From NCBI GenBank assembly GCA_005787665.1, contig SYAB01000043.1, positions 1 to 12,393 of the forward strand: 12,393 nt of DNA, in the 5' to 3' direction. Source of the DNA: Actinomycetota bacterium. GTDB lineage: Bacteria > Actinomycetota > Actinomycetes > Mycobacteriales > Mycobacteriaceae. The position numbers and the translations under genes were made by a program. Numbering within the stretch: position 1 is the stretch's first letter; every line of letters begins with the position of its first letter. Below are positions 1 through 6,811 of this stretch, one piece after another. Under the pieces are notes generated by a model. It saw only the letters and a program-made list of their open reading frames with translations, had not been told where the DNA came from and searched no databases.

Positions 1-257
1 ACCACGGTGGTCCCCTTGGTGATCCAGCAGTTGCACATCCCGTAGAGGAACAGAGAGCGGGCCATTCGGTGATTAAGACTTCCGGTGATGTGGGTGGACT
101 CGTCCTTGAGGTAGAGCGCGACGTCGACGTCCTCACACCACGCCGACGGCAGCGGGTAGCGCAGCAGATGGGTGTCGGCACTGCGGCGGGTGTCGGCCTC
201 GATCAGGCCGATGGCCTCGGCGACCCACCCCCGGGGCCGGTTGTGGGGCGCAGTCAC
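1..257 (-). CDS. cds1: PLP fold-type II cysteine desulfhydrase-like protein (Cds1/Rv3684 type), N-terminal part only
   Basis: This reading frame is open from a GTG at 257 to the left window edge (86 codons, 3' end missing). The translation has the start of a cysteine-synthase/desulfhydrase family protein: [13 protein letters not shown] near the N-terminus, then [12 protein letters not shown] and [10 protein letters not shown]. It matches my memory of M. tuberculosis Rv3684 (Cds1, an L-cysteine desulfhydrase releasing H2S), which is also next to the metallophosphoesterase gene. GTG 257 is the only usable start, because the frame has a stop at 294-296 and no start codon in between. It lies 7 nt after the metallophosphoesterase stop, with no clear ribosome binding site, so translational coupling is likely. 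The odd point is that the residue after TGSL, normally the PLP-binding Lys, is Asn (residue 62, bases 72-74). The enzyme may therefore be inactive or altered. The family call is firm; activity is doubtful. Confidence 0.8.
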   Translation of the reverse strand, partial: MTAPHNRPRGWVAEAIGLIEADTRRSADTHLLRYPLPSAWCEDVDVALYLKDESTHITGSLNHRMARSLFLYGMCNCWITKGTTV

Positions 258-264
258 GGCGTGC

Positions 265-1218
265 TTACGGCACCGACACCGTCGGGCTGGAGCTCAGCAC
301 GGTGCGGGTGTGGTCGCTGCCGCCGGTCGGCGCGGCCACCAGGGTGAGCAGGGTGGCCTCGGGACGGCAGAACAACCGGAACGGCGCGAAAGGCGAGGTG
401 CCGATACCCGCGGAGACGTGCAGCGCAGTGTCGGCCCCCCAGTGCGAGGCGCCTTTGGCCCGGGAGCGATCCAGGTCGCAATTGGTGACCAACGCGCCGT
501 AGAACGGAAGGCACAGCTGACCGCCGTGGGTATGGCCGGCCAGGATCAACTGGTAGCCGTCGGCGGCGAAACGGTCCAGCACCCGGGTGTAGGGCGCATG
601 GGTGACGCCCAGGCTCAGATTGGCGACGGGGCTCGGGGCGCCTGCGACGGTGTCGTAGCGGTCGCGGCCGAGATGGGCATCGTCGACGCCGGCGGCCGCC
701 ACGGTGAGGCCCGCCACCTCGAACTCCCGCCGGTTGTGGGTCAGGTCCAGCCAGCCGCGTTCGCTGAACGCGGCACGCAGGTCCTGCCACGGCAGCGGCC
801 TGCCGTGCGAGCGATGATTGCTGTCGGTCAGGTACTTGGCCGGGTTCTTCAGCGTCGGGGCGAAGTAGTCGTTGCTGCCGAAGACGAAAACACCCGGTAC
901 TGACAGCAGGTCACCGAGGGCCTGCACCACCGCGGGAACGGCTTTCGGGTGCGACAGATTGTCGCCGGTGTTGACCACCAGATCGGGCTCCCAGGCCGCC
1001 AGCTCGCGCAGCCAGGACTGCTTGCCCCGCTGCGACGGACGCATGTGAATGTCGCTGAGGTGCAACACCCGCAGCGGACGGGAGCCCGGCGTCAGGACCG
1101 GCATGGTGACTTCGCGAACGACGAATGCGTTGCGTTCGACCAGCGTGGCGTATCCGACCGCGAGGGCGGCGGTGCCCGCCGTCACGGCGGCCGATGTTCT
1201 CAAGGCGGAGGCTGCCAT
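265..1218 (-). CDS. Membrane-anchored metallophosphoesterase (YkuE-like, Rv3683 type)
   Basis: The gene encodes 317 residues of the calcineurin-like metallophosphoesterase superfamily, which hydrolyses phosphoester bonds with a two-metal centre; the substrate is not evident. Visible motifs in order are LSDIHMR (D56, H58), NTGDN (D86, N87), FGSND (residues 113-117, at the usual GNHD position), THAPY (H207) and AGHTHGG (H229, H231). Residues 10-25 are a hydrophobic Ala/Val stretch without a lipobox or clear cleavage site. This suggests an N-terminal membrane anchor with the catalytic domain outside the membrane, as in YkuE-type enzymes. The start ATG at 1218 has no Shine-Dalgarno, but a TAGTCT -10 box ends 6 nt before it, so the mRNA may be leaderless. 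It lies 50 nt downstream of ponA2 and 7 nt upstream of the desulfhydrase-like gene on the same strand, so it may also be read from ponA2. The His-to-Asn change in the GNHD motif is discussed in the findings. Confidence 0.9.
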   Translation of the reverse strand: MAASALRTSAAVTAGTAALAVGYATLVERNAFVVREVTMPVLTPGSRPLRVLHLSDIHMRPSQRGKQSWLRELAAWEPDLVVNTGDNLSHPKAVPAVVQALGDLLSVPGVFVFGSNDYFAPTLKNPAKYLTDSNHRSHGRPLPWQDLRAAFSERGWLDLTHNRREFEVAGLTVAAAGVDDAHLGRDRYDTVAGAPSPVANLSLGVTHAPYTRVLDRFAADGYQLILAGHTHGGQLCLPFYGALVTNCDLDRSRAKGASHWGADTALHVSAGIGTSPFAPFRLFCRPEATLLTLVAAPTGGSDHTRTVLSSSPTVSVP

Positions 1219-1224
1219 ACAGGC

Positions 1225-1230
1225 AGACTA
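1225..1230 (-). promoter_or_regulatory. Candidate -10 box of the metallophosphoesterase gene (leaderless start)
   Basis: On the minus strand the sequence reads TAGTCT-GCCTGT-ATG, a TANNNT hexamer followed by 6 nt and the start codon at 1218. Initiation 6-7 nt after the hexamer would fall on the A of the ATG. No convincing -35 element is visible 16-19 nt upstream, which is common in mycobacterial promoters. Confidence 0.5.
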
Positions 1231-1268
1231 CTGCCAGTGCGCACCGTGAGGGCAGGTGCCGACCGGCG

Positions 1269-3746
1269 TTACGGCGGCGGTGGGGGCGCAGGCGCCGGCG
1301 GGGGCGGCGGGGCGAGCACCGGAACGGTGATCGGGGGTAGCCCAGGAATCTCCACGACCGTCGATCCCAGCTGCGGAAGACCCGGGATCGGGGGTGGTGG
1401 AGGCGCTCCCGGCGGCGGCGAGGGTGGTGGCGGCGGAGGCGGCGGCGGAGGTGCGACCCCGTTGCTGACCAGCAGGGTCACGATGAGGCCGGGGACGGTC
1501 TGTCCACTCGGTGAGGTGCCGATCACCGTGCCCGCAGAGGCCGTGCTGTTGAGCATGCTGACCCCGTCGGCAACCTGGAATCCGGAGGCCCGCAACTCTT
1601 CTCGGGCACTGTCCTGACTCAGACCGCTGACGTTGGGCACGCGCGACCCGGGCGCGCCGTCGACGTAACGCGGGTCGGTCGGGGGCATGCTCACCTCACC
1701 GAAGTCCTCCGCGATCGGGTTCATCGCGGTGAACCAGGTTTGCGCGGGTTCGTTGCCGCCGAAGAGGTCACCGTCGTAGCACGGGCGCAACGGAAACGAA
1801 CACAGGTCGGAGGGATCCGGGGAGTCGTCGTAGATGTAGTTCACCGCGGCGTACCGGTTGGTGTAGCCGAGGAAACCCGCCGACCGGTGCGCCTCGGTGG
1901 TGCCGGTCTTGCCTGACATCGGCAGTCCCCAGCCCACCGAGTTGGCGGCCGGAGCACCGGTTCCGCTGATGGTGTCCCGGCCCAGCGCATTGGACAACGT
2001 GTTCGCCAAGCCCTCCGGCACCACCTGCTCGCAGGCTTCGGCGTTGACCCTGACCTCGTTGCCGCGCCGGTCATAGACCTTGTCGATCGGGCTGGGCGGG
2101 CACCACATGCCTCCGGACGCCAGCGTCGTCGCGACGTTGGCCAGTTCGAGCGGGTTCACCGGGAACGGGCCGAGGGTGAATGAGCCGATGTTCTGGCGCT
2201 TGATGAAGTCGGCCAGACTCTCGCTGCTGTCCTGCTCGTAGCCGCGGGCGCTGCCCGGCTCGGCGTAGGAGCGCAGGCCGAGCCGGACGGCCATGTCGAC
2301 GGTCCGGGTGACGCCGACCTGGGAGATGAGTTTGGCGAAGGCGGTGTTGGGCGACTTCGACAACGCCTCGGTGACGCTCATCGAGAGGTTGCGCGGATCG
2401 CGGTAGTTCTCCACGCACCAGGTCTGACCGGGACAGCCCTTGGCCCCGCCCTCACCGAGACCCTTCGCGTTGAAACGGGCCGGGACGTCCAGGGTCGCGT
2501 TGATACCCAAGCCCAGGTCCAGGGCGGCGGCCGCGGTGAAGATCTTGAAGATCGAGCCCGCCCCGTCGCCCACCATCGAGAACGGCTGTGGCTGGACCGT
2601 CTCGCCGATATCGGTGTCGAGTCCGTAGGTGCGGTTACTGACCATCGCGATCACCGGATGGGACGTCTTGCCCGGCAGCACCACATTCATCACGCTGGCG
2701 ATTCCGTCGAGGTCCGGTGCAGCGATCGAGTCGACCGACTCCTTGACGTCGGCCTGTACATCGGGGTCCAGCGTGGTCTTGATCAGGTACCCGCCCCGGG
2801 CGACCTGCTCCTTGCTCAAGCCGGCCCGCAGCAGGTACTCCTGAACGTAATCGCAGAAGAAGGCGCGATCCCCGGCGGCGATGCAGCCACGCGGCAACTC
2901 GTTGGGCCGATCCAGGATGCCCAGGGGTTGTTGTTTGGCGCTGCGCAGTTCGTCGGCCTTACCGGGCAACTGCTCGATCATGGTGTCCAGGACCAGGTTG
3001 CGCCGCACCAGCGCCCCGTCCGGGTTGGTGTAGGGGTTCAGCGCGCTGGTCGACTGGACCAGGCCGGCGAGCAGCGCGGACTGCTGCCAGTTCAGCTCCG
3101 AGGCGTCGATGCCGAAGTAGGTCTGGGCGGCGTCCTGAATGCCGAAGGCGCCGTTGCCGAAGGAGACCAAATTGAGGTAGCGGGTGAGGATCTCCGGCTT
3201 ACTCAGGGTCTTGCCGAGACTCAGGGCCATCCGGATCTCGCGCAGCTTGCGGGCCGGCGTGGGTGCGATCGCCGCGCGCTTCTCGGCGTCGGTTTGGGCG
3301 ACCACGAGCAGTTGATAGTTCTTGACGTACTGCTGCTCGATGGTGGAGCCGCCACGGGTCCCGTAGTCGCCCGAGGCGTACCCGGCCAGCCCGGTCAGCG
3401 TCCCTTTCCAGTCCACGCCGTTGTGTTCGGCGAACCGCTTGTCCTCGATGGCGACGATGGCGAGCTTCATGGTGTCGGCGATCTGGTCGCCGGGCACCTC
3501 GAAACGGCGTTGGGAGTACAGCCAGGCGATCGTGTTGCCTTTGGCGTCGACCATCGTGGTGACCGCAGGCACATCGCCCTCGAGCAGTTGGGCCGACCCG
3601 TTGGCCACGATGTCGGAAGCCCGGTTGGACATCAGTCCGACGCCTCCGGCGATGGGGAACAGCAGTGCGGCCACGATCACGCTGGCCAGCAGGCAGGCCC
3701 AGCCCATCTTGACGATGGTGGAACCGACCGGCGGGCGTTCCGACAT
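1269..3746 (-). CDS. ponA2: Bifunctional class A penicillin-binding protein PonA2 (PBP2)
   Basis: The gene encodes 825 residues of a bifunctional murein synthase acting outside the cytoplasmic membrane: glycosyltransferase (GT51) then transpeptidase. Residues 1-9 are a short cytoplasmic tail and about 12-31 a transmembrane anchor. The GT51 domain spans about 65-260 with AIEDKRFAEHNG (catalytic E101) and RGGSTIEQQY (E137). The transpeptidase domain spans about 360-680 with SIFK (nucleophile S398, K401), SPN (S465, N467) and KTG (613-615). A PASTA domain covers about 700-763. A proline-rich tail (766-825) includes ten consecutive prolines. Domain order and length match M. tuberculosis PonA2, which supports cell-wall synthesis in stress and dormancy. 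I chose ATG 3746: it gives the MSERPP N-terminus expected for PonA2 and has a -10 box 7 nt upstream. The frame runs open to a TTG at 3836, but the extra 30 residues are not PonA2-like. whiB4 is divergent. All catalytic motifs are intact. Confidence 0.95.
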   Translation of the reverse strand: MSERPPVGSTIVKMGWACLLASVIVAALLFPIAGGVGLMSNRASDIVANGSAQLLEGDVPAVTTMVDAKGNTIAWLYSQRRFEVPGDQIADTMKLAIVAIEDKRFAEHNGVDWKGTLTGLAGYASGDYGTRGGSTIEQQYVKNYQLLVVAQTDAEKRAAIAPTPARKLREIRMALSLGKTLSKPEILTRYLNLVSFGNGAFGIQDAAQTYFGIDASELNWQQSALLAGLVQSTSALNPYTNPDGALVRRNLVLDTMIEQLPGKADELRSAKQQPLGILDRPNELPRGCIAAGDRAFFCDYVQEYLLRAGLSKEQVARGGYLIKTTLDPDVQADVKESVDSIAAPDLDGIASVMNVVLPGKTSHPVIAMVSNRTYGLDTDIGETVQPQPFSMVGDGAGSIFKIFTAAAALDLGLGINATLDVPARFNAKGLGEGGAKGCPGQTWCVENYRDPRNLSMSVTEALSKSPNTAFAKLISQVGVTRTVDMAVRLGLRSYAEPGSARGYEQDSSESLADFIKRQNIGSFTLGPFPVNPLELANVATTLASGGMWCPPSPIDKVYDRRGNEVRVNAEACEQVVPEGLANTLSNALGRDTISGTGAPAANSVGWGLPMSGKTGTTEAHRSAGFLGYTNRYAAVNYIYDDSPDPSDLCSFPLRPCYDGDLFGGNEPAQTWFTAMNPIAEDFGEVSMPPTDPRYVDGAPGSRVPNVSGLSQDSAREELRASGFQVADGVSMLNSTASAGTVIGTSPSGQTVPGLIVTLLVSNGVAPPPPPPPPPPSPPPGAPPPPPIPGLPQLGSTVVEIPGLPPITVPVLAPPPPPAPAPPPPP

Positions 3747-3753
3747 GGGGTAC

Positions 3754-3759
3754 AGCGTA
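3754..3759 (-). promoter_or_regulatory. Candidate -10 box of ponA2
   Basis: The minus strand reads TACGCT, then 7 nt (GTACCCC), then ATG at 3746. The TANNNT hexamer and spacing imply a leaderless or nearly leaderless ponA2 mRNA. This also supports ATG 3746 over the longer TTG start. No -35 box is obvious. Confidence 0.45.
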
Positions 3760-3891
3760 CTGAGCGCTTCCGCCGGATCATGGGCGCGTCCGACGCATGC
3801 GGCCGATAACGACATTTCGGGGTGAACCGGCCACAAAACCGCAGTTCATGATCGGACTGGACGCTTGTGCCAAAAAAGCTGTGATTTGACT

Positions 3892-3907
3892 GTTGCGCAA
3901 ACGCAAC
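3892..3907. repeat. Short inverted repeat in the ponA2–whiB4 intergenic region, possible operator
   Basis: GTTGCG-CAAA-CGCAAC is a perfect 6-bp inverted repeat with a 4-nt centre. It overlaps the proposed -35 hexamer (TTGCGC, 3893-3898) of whiB4. It lies in a locally AT-richer stretch (about 3870-3925), unlike the surrounding coding DNA, as expected for a regulatory region. It could be a repressor operator or a chance palindrome; no known regulator is assigned. Confidence 0.35.
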
Positions 3908-3922
3908 CTGACCACCTACTTT
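3893..3922 (+). promoter_or_regulatory. Candidate whiB4 promoter (TTGCGC – 18 nt – TACTTT)
   Basis: TTGCGC at 3893-3898 and TACTTT at 3917-3922 are 18 nt apart and fit a SigA-like mycobacterial promoter. Transcription would start near 3929, leaving a leader of about 105 nt before the whiB4 GTG. No TANNNT box lies directly before that GTG, so unlike its neighbours whiB4 is not predicted to be leaderless. The 288-nt region between ponA2 and whiB4 (3747-4034) otherwise holds only the elements listed here. Confidence 0.35.
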
Positions 3923-3999
3923 AAGCACACAGTGCGACGCAGGTAACACTCGCCTCGCAATGTGGCGTAGATCGCATCGGGTCTACACCGGAGGGATTC

Positions 4000-4016
4000 G
4001 CCGCCAGACCGGCGGC
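4000..4016 (+). promoter_or_regulatory. Hairpin in the whiB4 leader, just upstream of the ribosome binding site
   Basis: GCCGCC-AGACC-GGCGGC forms a perfect 6-bp GC-only stem with a 5-nt loop. It ends 6 nt before the AAGGGA ribosome binding site. A weaker stem, GTAGA/TCTAC with a 10-nt loop, lies at 3967-3986. Together they could tune whiB4 translation; this is a structural inference only. Confidence 0.35.
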
Positions 4017-4022
4017 TCGACG

Positions 4023-4028
4023 AAGGGA
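4023..4028 (+). promoter_or_regulatory. Ribosome binding site fixing the whiB4 start
   Basis: AAGGGA lies 6 nt upstream of GTG 4035. It favours this start over the in-frame ATG at 3960, which would add 25 non-conserved residues. Confidence 0.6.
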
Positions 4029-4034
4029 TCGCCC

Positions 4035-4388
4035 GTGTCGGGGACTCGGCCCGCAGCCCGCAGGACAACCTCAGTTTCACTCAGCGAATCCCTTCAGGGG
4101 GCCAACGGTGAGGCCCGCATCGCGTGGGTCGCGCAGGCTTTGTGCCGCTCGACCGACCCTGATCAGTTGTTCGTCCGTGGGGCAGCGCAACGCAAGGCTG
4201 CCGTCATCTGTCGGCACTGTCCGGTGATCACCGAGTGCGGCGCTGATGCCCTGGACAACCGGGTCGAATTCGGCGTATGGGGCGGGATGACCGAGCGTCA
4301 GCGGCGAGCCCTGCTCAAGCAGCACCCCGAGGTCTCCTCCTGGTCGGAGTTCTTCGCCGCCCAGCGCAAGCACCGCAGCGTCAGCTAA
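4035..4388 (+). CDS. whiB4: WhiB-family Fe-S redox regulator WhiB4
   Basis: The gene encodes 117 residues. The four cluster-binding cysteines C37, C59, C62 and C68 give the WhiB spacing C-x21-C-x2-C-x5-C. The G(I/V)WGG turn follows as GVWGG (80-84), then a basic segment ([11 protein letters not shown]). WhiB proteins bind a 4Fe-4S cluster that reacts with O2 and NO; they act as redox-responsive DNA-binding or sigma-interacting regulators. M. tuberculosis WhiB4 (Rv3681c) represses antioxidant functions and condenses DNA when oxidised. The N-terminal [11 protein letters not shown] and the place between ponA2 and the Get3-like pair support WhiB4 rather than another paralogue. GTG 4035 has a good ribosome binding site. 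The gene has a long leader with hairpins. Its stop overlaps that of the convergent bagB. Confidence 0.95.
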   Translation: MSGTRPAARRTTSVSLSESLQGANGEARIAWVAQALCRSTDPDQLFVRGAAQRKAAVICRHCPVITECGADALDNRVEFGVWGGMTERQRRALLKQHPEVSSWSEFFAAQRKHRSVS

Positions 4389-5533
4389 GCATCCCGAACC
4401 GGCGACGTCTCGCCGGTGATCTGGTCCGCGATCGCCTGCAGCGCGTCCATATCGGACACGTCGAACGGAAGCGACGGCACCCCGACCACCTGCACGTGCG
4501 GGTTGGCGCCGGTGAACCGCGACAGCAACCGAATCTCCCGCTTGGCCGTCTGCCCGCGATCGGCATGGATGCGCAGTACGCCGGCGGTCAGGGCATTACC
4601 GTCCTGGCCGGGGGCGGCTTCGAGTTCGGCGGCGCCGTCCATGGCGCGTTCCACCGTCAGCGGGCACAGCATCGGATGGGTCCGGTTGAGGACCAGCCCG
4701 GCAAGGGGCATACCTTCCGCGGAGAGTCGGTCCACGAAGAAGGTGGCTTCGCGCAGCGCGTCAGGCTCGGCCGCCGACACCACCACGAACTGAGTCCCTC
4801 GGCGCTTGAGCAGGTCATAGGTACGGTCGGCCTTCTCCCGGAAACCTCCGAAGGTGGCGTCCAGCGACTGCACGAACGTGGCAGCGTCGGAGAGCATCTG
4901 AGAGCCGAGGATGGTGGACATCGCCTTCATCGCCAGCCCCATCACGCCGGTCACCAGCCTGCCGATTCCGCGGCCGGGGCCCAGCAGCAGCTTCCACAGC
5001 CGACTGTCCATGAAACTCCCCAGCCGCTTGGGCGCATCGAGGAAGTCCAGGGCGTTGCGTGAGGGCGGGGTGTCGACCACCACGAGATCCCACCGGTCCT
5101 CGGCGAGCAACTGACCCAGTTTCTCCATGGCCATGTACTCCTGGGTGCCGGCCAGCGAGGTGGCGACCGTCTGATAGAACTGGTTGTCCAGGATCGCTTG
5201 CGCGCGTTCAGGATCGGAGTACTCGAGCACCATCTCGTCGAAGGTGCGCCGCATGTCGAGCATCATCGCGTGCAGCTGTCCGGAGACCTCTTCGCTCAGC
5301 GGCACCCGCTGTGGCTCGTTGCCCAGTTCCCGGATCCCCAGTGCCTGCGCGAGACGCCGGGCGGGGTCGATGGTCAGTACCACCACATGGCGGCCGTACT
5401 CCGCGGCGCGCAGGGCCATCGCCGCGGCGGTCGTCGTCTTCCCGACACCGCCTGCCCCGCAACAGACCACAACCCTGTTGGACCTGTCGGACAGGATCGA
5501 CTTCATGTCCAGTGCCGGAGGCGTGCCGCTCAT
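4385..5533 (-). CDS. bagB: Get3/ArsA-like ATPase, B subunit (BagB, Rv3680 type)
   Basis: The gene encodes 382 residues of the ArsA/Get3/MinD P-loop ATPase family. The Walker A loop is GAGGVGKTT (26-34), with Ala27 where this family usually has its signature lysine. Switch I is TIDPARR (54-60) and switch II is VVDTPPSRN (152-160). The middle of the protein (about 170-235) is rich in Met, Leu and Gly, as in the client-binding helical regions of Get3 relatives. M. tuberculosis Rv3679/Rv3680 form a Get3-like heterodimer (BagA/BagB); a metal-efflux ArsA role was an older guess. ATG 5533 is chosen because GGGAAGG lies 6 nt upstream and MSGTP matches the Rv3680 start. GTG 5557 is in frame but has no ribosome binding site. 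It follows bagA by 31 nt and is surely cotranscribed. Confidence 0.92.
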   Translation of the reverse strand: MSGTPPALDMKSILSDRSNRVVVCCGAGGVGKTTTAAAMALRAAEYGRHVVVLTIDPARRLAQALGIRELGNEPQRVPLSEEVSGQLHAMMLDMRRTFDEMVLEYSDPERAQAILDNQFYQTVATSLAGTQEYMAMEKLGQLLAEDRWDLVVVDTPPSRNALDFLDAPKRLGSFMDSRLWKLLLGPGRGIGRLVTGVMGLAMKAMSTILGSQMLSDAATFVQSLDATFGGFREKADRTYDLLKRRGTQFVVVSAAEPDALREATFFVDRLSAEGMPLAGLVLNRTHPMLCPLTVERAMDGAAELEAAPGQDGNALTAGVLRIHADRGQTAKREIRLLSRFTGANPHVQVVGVPSLPFDVSDMDALQAIADQITGETSPVRDA

Positions 5534-5539
5534 CGTTGG

Positions 5540-5546
5540 CCTTCCC
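5540..5546 (-). promoter_or_regulatory. Ribosome binding site deciding the bagB start
   Basis: The minus strand reads GGGAAGG, then 6 nt, then ATG at 5533. The alternative GTG at 5557 is upstream of this element and has none of its own. Confidence 0.6.
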
Positions 5547-5564
5547 TGGTGATCCACTCAAAGG

Positions 5565-6584
5565 TCATCGGACGCCCTGCCGGGCGAGGATCTCCGCCAG
5601 TTCGTACAGGCTGCCGAGGTCGACGCCGTCGGCGATGGTCGGCAGTTCCAGGCGCGGCACCTGGATCTTCTCGAGTTCCTGCGCGCTCTCTGATCGTGCG
5701 CGGACCCGGCTGGCGTGCTCGATCGCCTCGGTGAGGAGCCCGGCGAATTCGGCGTCGCTCAGGGTGATCCCCGCGCGGGTGAGTCCGGCGCGCACTGCGT
5801 CGGCGTCGATCTCGCCGTCGGCCGCGGCGGCCAGCGCGTCGGGGGGAAGGAACGCCGGGATGTTTCGGTTGACGATCACACTGCCGATCGGAAGTTCGAG
5901 TTCCTGGAGTTCCTCGATCGCCTCGATCGTCTCCTGGATCGGCAGTGCCTCCAGCAGTGTCACCAGATGGATGGCGGTCTGATCGGAATGCAGCAGCCGC
6001 ACCACGCCCTCGGACTGGGAGTGCACGGGACCGCCTTTGGCGATATCGGCGAGCGCCTTCGTCACGTCCAGGAACCGGGAGATCCGGCCGGTCGGCGGGG
6101 AGTCGACGACGATGGCGTCGTAGGCGGGGCGTTTGTTCGCATCGAGGCGGACCGCCGCCTCCTTGATCTTGCCGGTCAGCAGGACATCGCGCAGTCCCGG
6201 GGCGATCGTGGTGGCGAACTCGATGGCCCCCACCCGCCGCATGGCCCGCCCGGCGATACCCAGGTTGTAGAACATGTCGAGGTATTCCAGGAACGCGGAC
6301 TCGAGGTCGATGGCCAGGGCGTTGACATGCCCGCCGGCATCCGCGGTCGCCACTTTGACCTCTTCGTAGGGCAGCGGTGGAACGTCGAAGAGTTGCGCAA
6401 TGCCCTGGCGCCCTTCGACTTCCACCAGCAATACCCGTCGTCCGCCCGCGGCGAGTGTCAGCGCCAGCGCGGCTGCGACGGTCGTCTTGCCGGTACCGCC
6501 CTTGCCGGTGACGAAATGCAGGCGGGCTTTGGTCAGCCTGGAGGGCCAGCCCACTGCGCTGCCGTCGGGAGGGAGGGTCACCAT
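5565..6584 (-). CDS. bagA: Get3/ArsA-like ATPase, A subunit (BagA, Rv3679 type)
   Basis: The gene encodes 339 residues of the same ATPase family as bagB. Walker A is GKGGTGKTT (27-35), keeping the signature Lys28. Switch II is VVDSPPTGR (159-167). The switch I position reads VEVEGRQ (54-60) instead of the DPA(H) of Get3, so the usual Asp is missing. With BagB, which has DPA but lacks the signature Lys, this fits an obligate heterodimer with an asymmetric nucleotide site. The start ATG 6584 is followed at once by GTG, which is a second possible start. A TAGCAT -10 box ends 6 nt before the ATG, so the transcript is probably leaderless. bagA leads the operon and is head to head with the DUF4177 gene, 65 nt away. 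The role is inferred from the M. tuberculosis pair: targeting of hydrophobic or tail-anchored proteins and stress fitness. Confidence 0.92.
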   Translation of the reverse strand: MVTLPPDGSAVGWPSRLTKARLHFVTGKGGTGKTTVAAALALTLAAGGRRVLLVEVEGRQGIAQLFDVPPLPYEEVKVATADAGGHVNALAIDLESAFLEYLDMFYNLGIAGRAMRRVGAIEFATTIAPGLRDVLLTGKIKEAAVRLDANKRPAYDAIVVDSPPTGRISRFLDVTKALADIAKGGPVHSQSEGVVRLLHSDQTAIHLVTLLEALPIQETIEAIEELQELELPIGSVIVNRNIPAFLPPDALAAAADGEIDADAVRAGLTRAGITLSDAEFAGLLTEAIEHASRVRARSESAQELEKIQVPRLELPTIADGVDLGSLYELAEILARQGVR

Positions 6585-6590
6585 CCCTGC

Positions 6591-6596
6591 ATGCTA
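6591..6596 (-). promoter_or_regulatory. Candidate -10 box of bagA (leaderless start)
   Basis: The minus strand reads TAGCAT-GCAGGG-ATG. The TANNNT hexamer ends 6 nt before the start codon at 6584, which places +1 on the start codon. The AGGG touching the ATG is too close to act as a Shine-Dalgarno for it. Confidence 0.5.
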
Positions 6597-6637
6597 TCCA
6601 AGCCCGCACCGGCGCCGGTGGGAGTCGCGGGGAGGTT

Positions 6638-6643
6638 TAGGCT
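6638..6643 (+). promoter_or_regulatory. Candidate -10 box of the DUF4177 gene (leaderless start)
   Basis: TAGGCT is followed by TCGGCC (6 nt) and ATG 6650. The geometry is the same as for bagA on the other strand, whose -10 box is about 42 nt away, so two polymerases could compete here. Confidence 0.5.
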
Positions 6644-6649
6644 TCGGCC

Positions 6650-6811
6650 ATGAACACGCCGACCACCTGGGAATACGCGACCATCCCGTTGTTGACCCAC
6701 GCGACCAAGCAGATTCTCGACCAGTGGGGTGCCGACGGCTGGGAACTGGTCGCCGTCCTGCCGGGCCCGACCGGAGAACAGCACGTGGCTTACCTCAAAC
6801 GGCCGAAGTGA
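6650..6811 (+). CDS. Small DUF4177 protein (Rv3678A type)
   Basis: This 53-residue protein has the DUF4177 pattern: WEYATIPLL near the N-terminus, a central [17 protein letters not shown], and a basic end (LKRPK). The family is widespread and small, with no established biochemical role, so I assign none. It has no signal peptide or membrane segment. A conserved gene of this size precedes the RidA-like gene in M. tuberculosis. It starts at an ATG with a -10 box 6 nt upstream. Its TGA overlaps the next gene's GTG within GTGA at 6808-6811, so the two are translationally coupled. It is easy to miss in automatic annotation because of its length. Confidence 0.85.
   Translation: MNTPTTWEYATIPLLTHATKQILDQWGADGWELVAVLPGPTGEQHVAYLKRPK

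Noticed and set aside
172..903. 243-codon plus-strand frame antisense to the metallophosphoesterase
   Set aside because: The opposite strand carries every phosphoesterase motif; the antisense product is Arg/Gly/Ala-rich and resembles nothing.
2658..3809. 383-codon open frame on the plus strand antisense to ponA2
   Set aside because: It is a shadow of the GC-rich ponA2 codons; its translation is low-complexity (Gly, Asp, Val, Leu, Gln rich) without domains, while all PonA2 motifs are intact on the other strand.
3747..3836. N-terminal extension of PonA2 starting at TTG 3836
   Set aside because: It would run over the ponA2 promoter region, has no PonA2-like residues, and ATG 3746 has a -10 box and the expected MSERPP start.
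3881..3896. TGTGA half-site upstream of whiB4 as a Crp operator
   Set aside because: Only the left half (in CTGTGATTTGAC) is present; the right half does not match TCACA.
3960..4034. Upstream ATG in frame with whiB4, adding 25 residues
   Set aside because: GTG 4035 has a well-spaced AAGGGA and gives the conserved [10 protein letters not shown] start; the extra residues are encoded by the hairpin-containing leader.
5534..5557. GTG 5557 as the bagB start
   Set aside because: No ribosome binding site precedes it, whereas GGGAAGG lies 6 nt before ATG 5533 and the shorter protein matches the family N-terminus.
6400..6807. Long upstream extension of the RidA-family frame
   Set aside because: It crosses bagA antisense and the DUF4177 gene in another frame; RidA homology begins only after GTG 6808.
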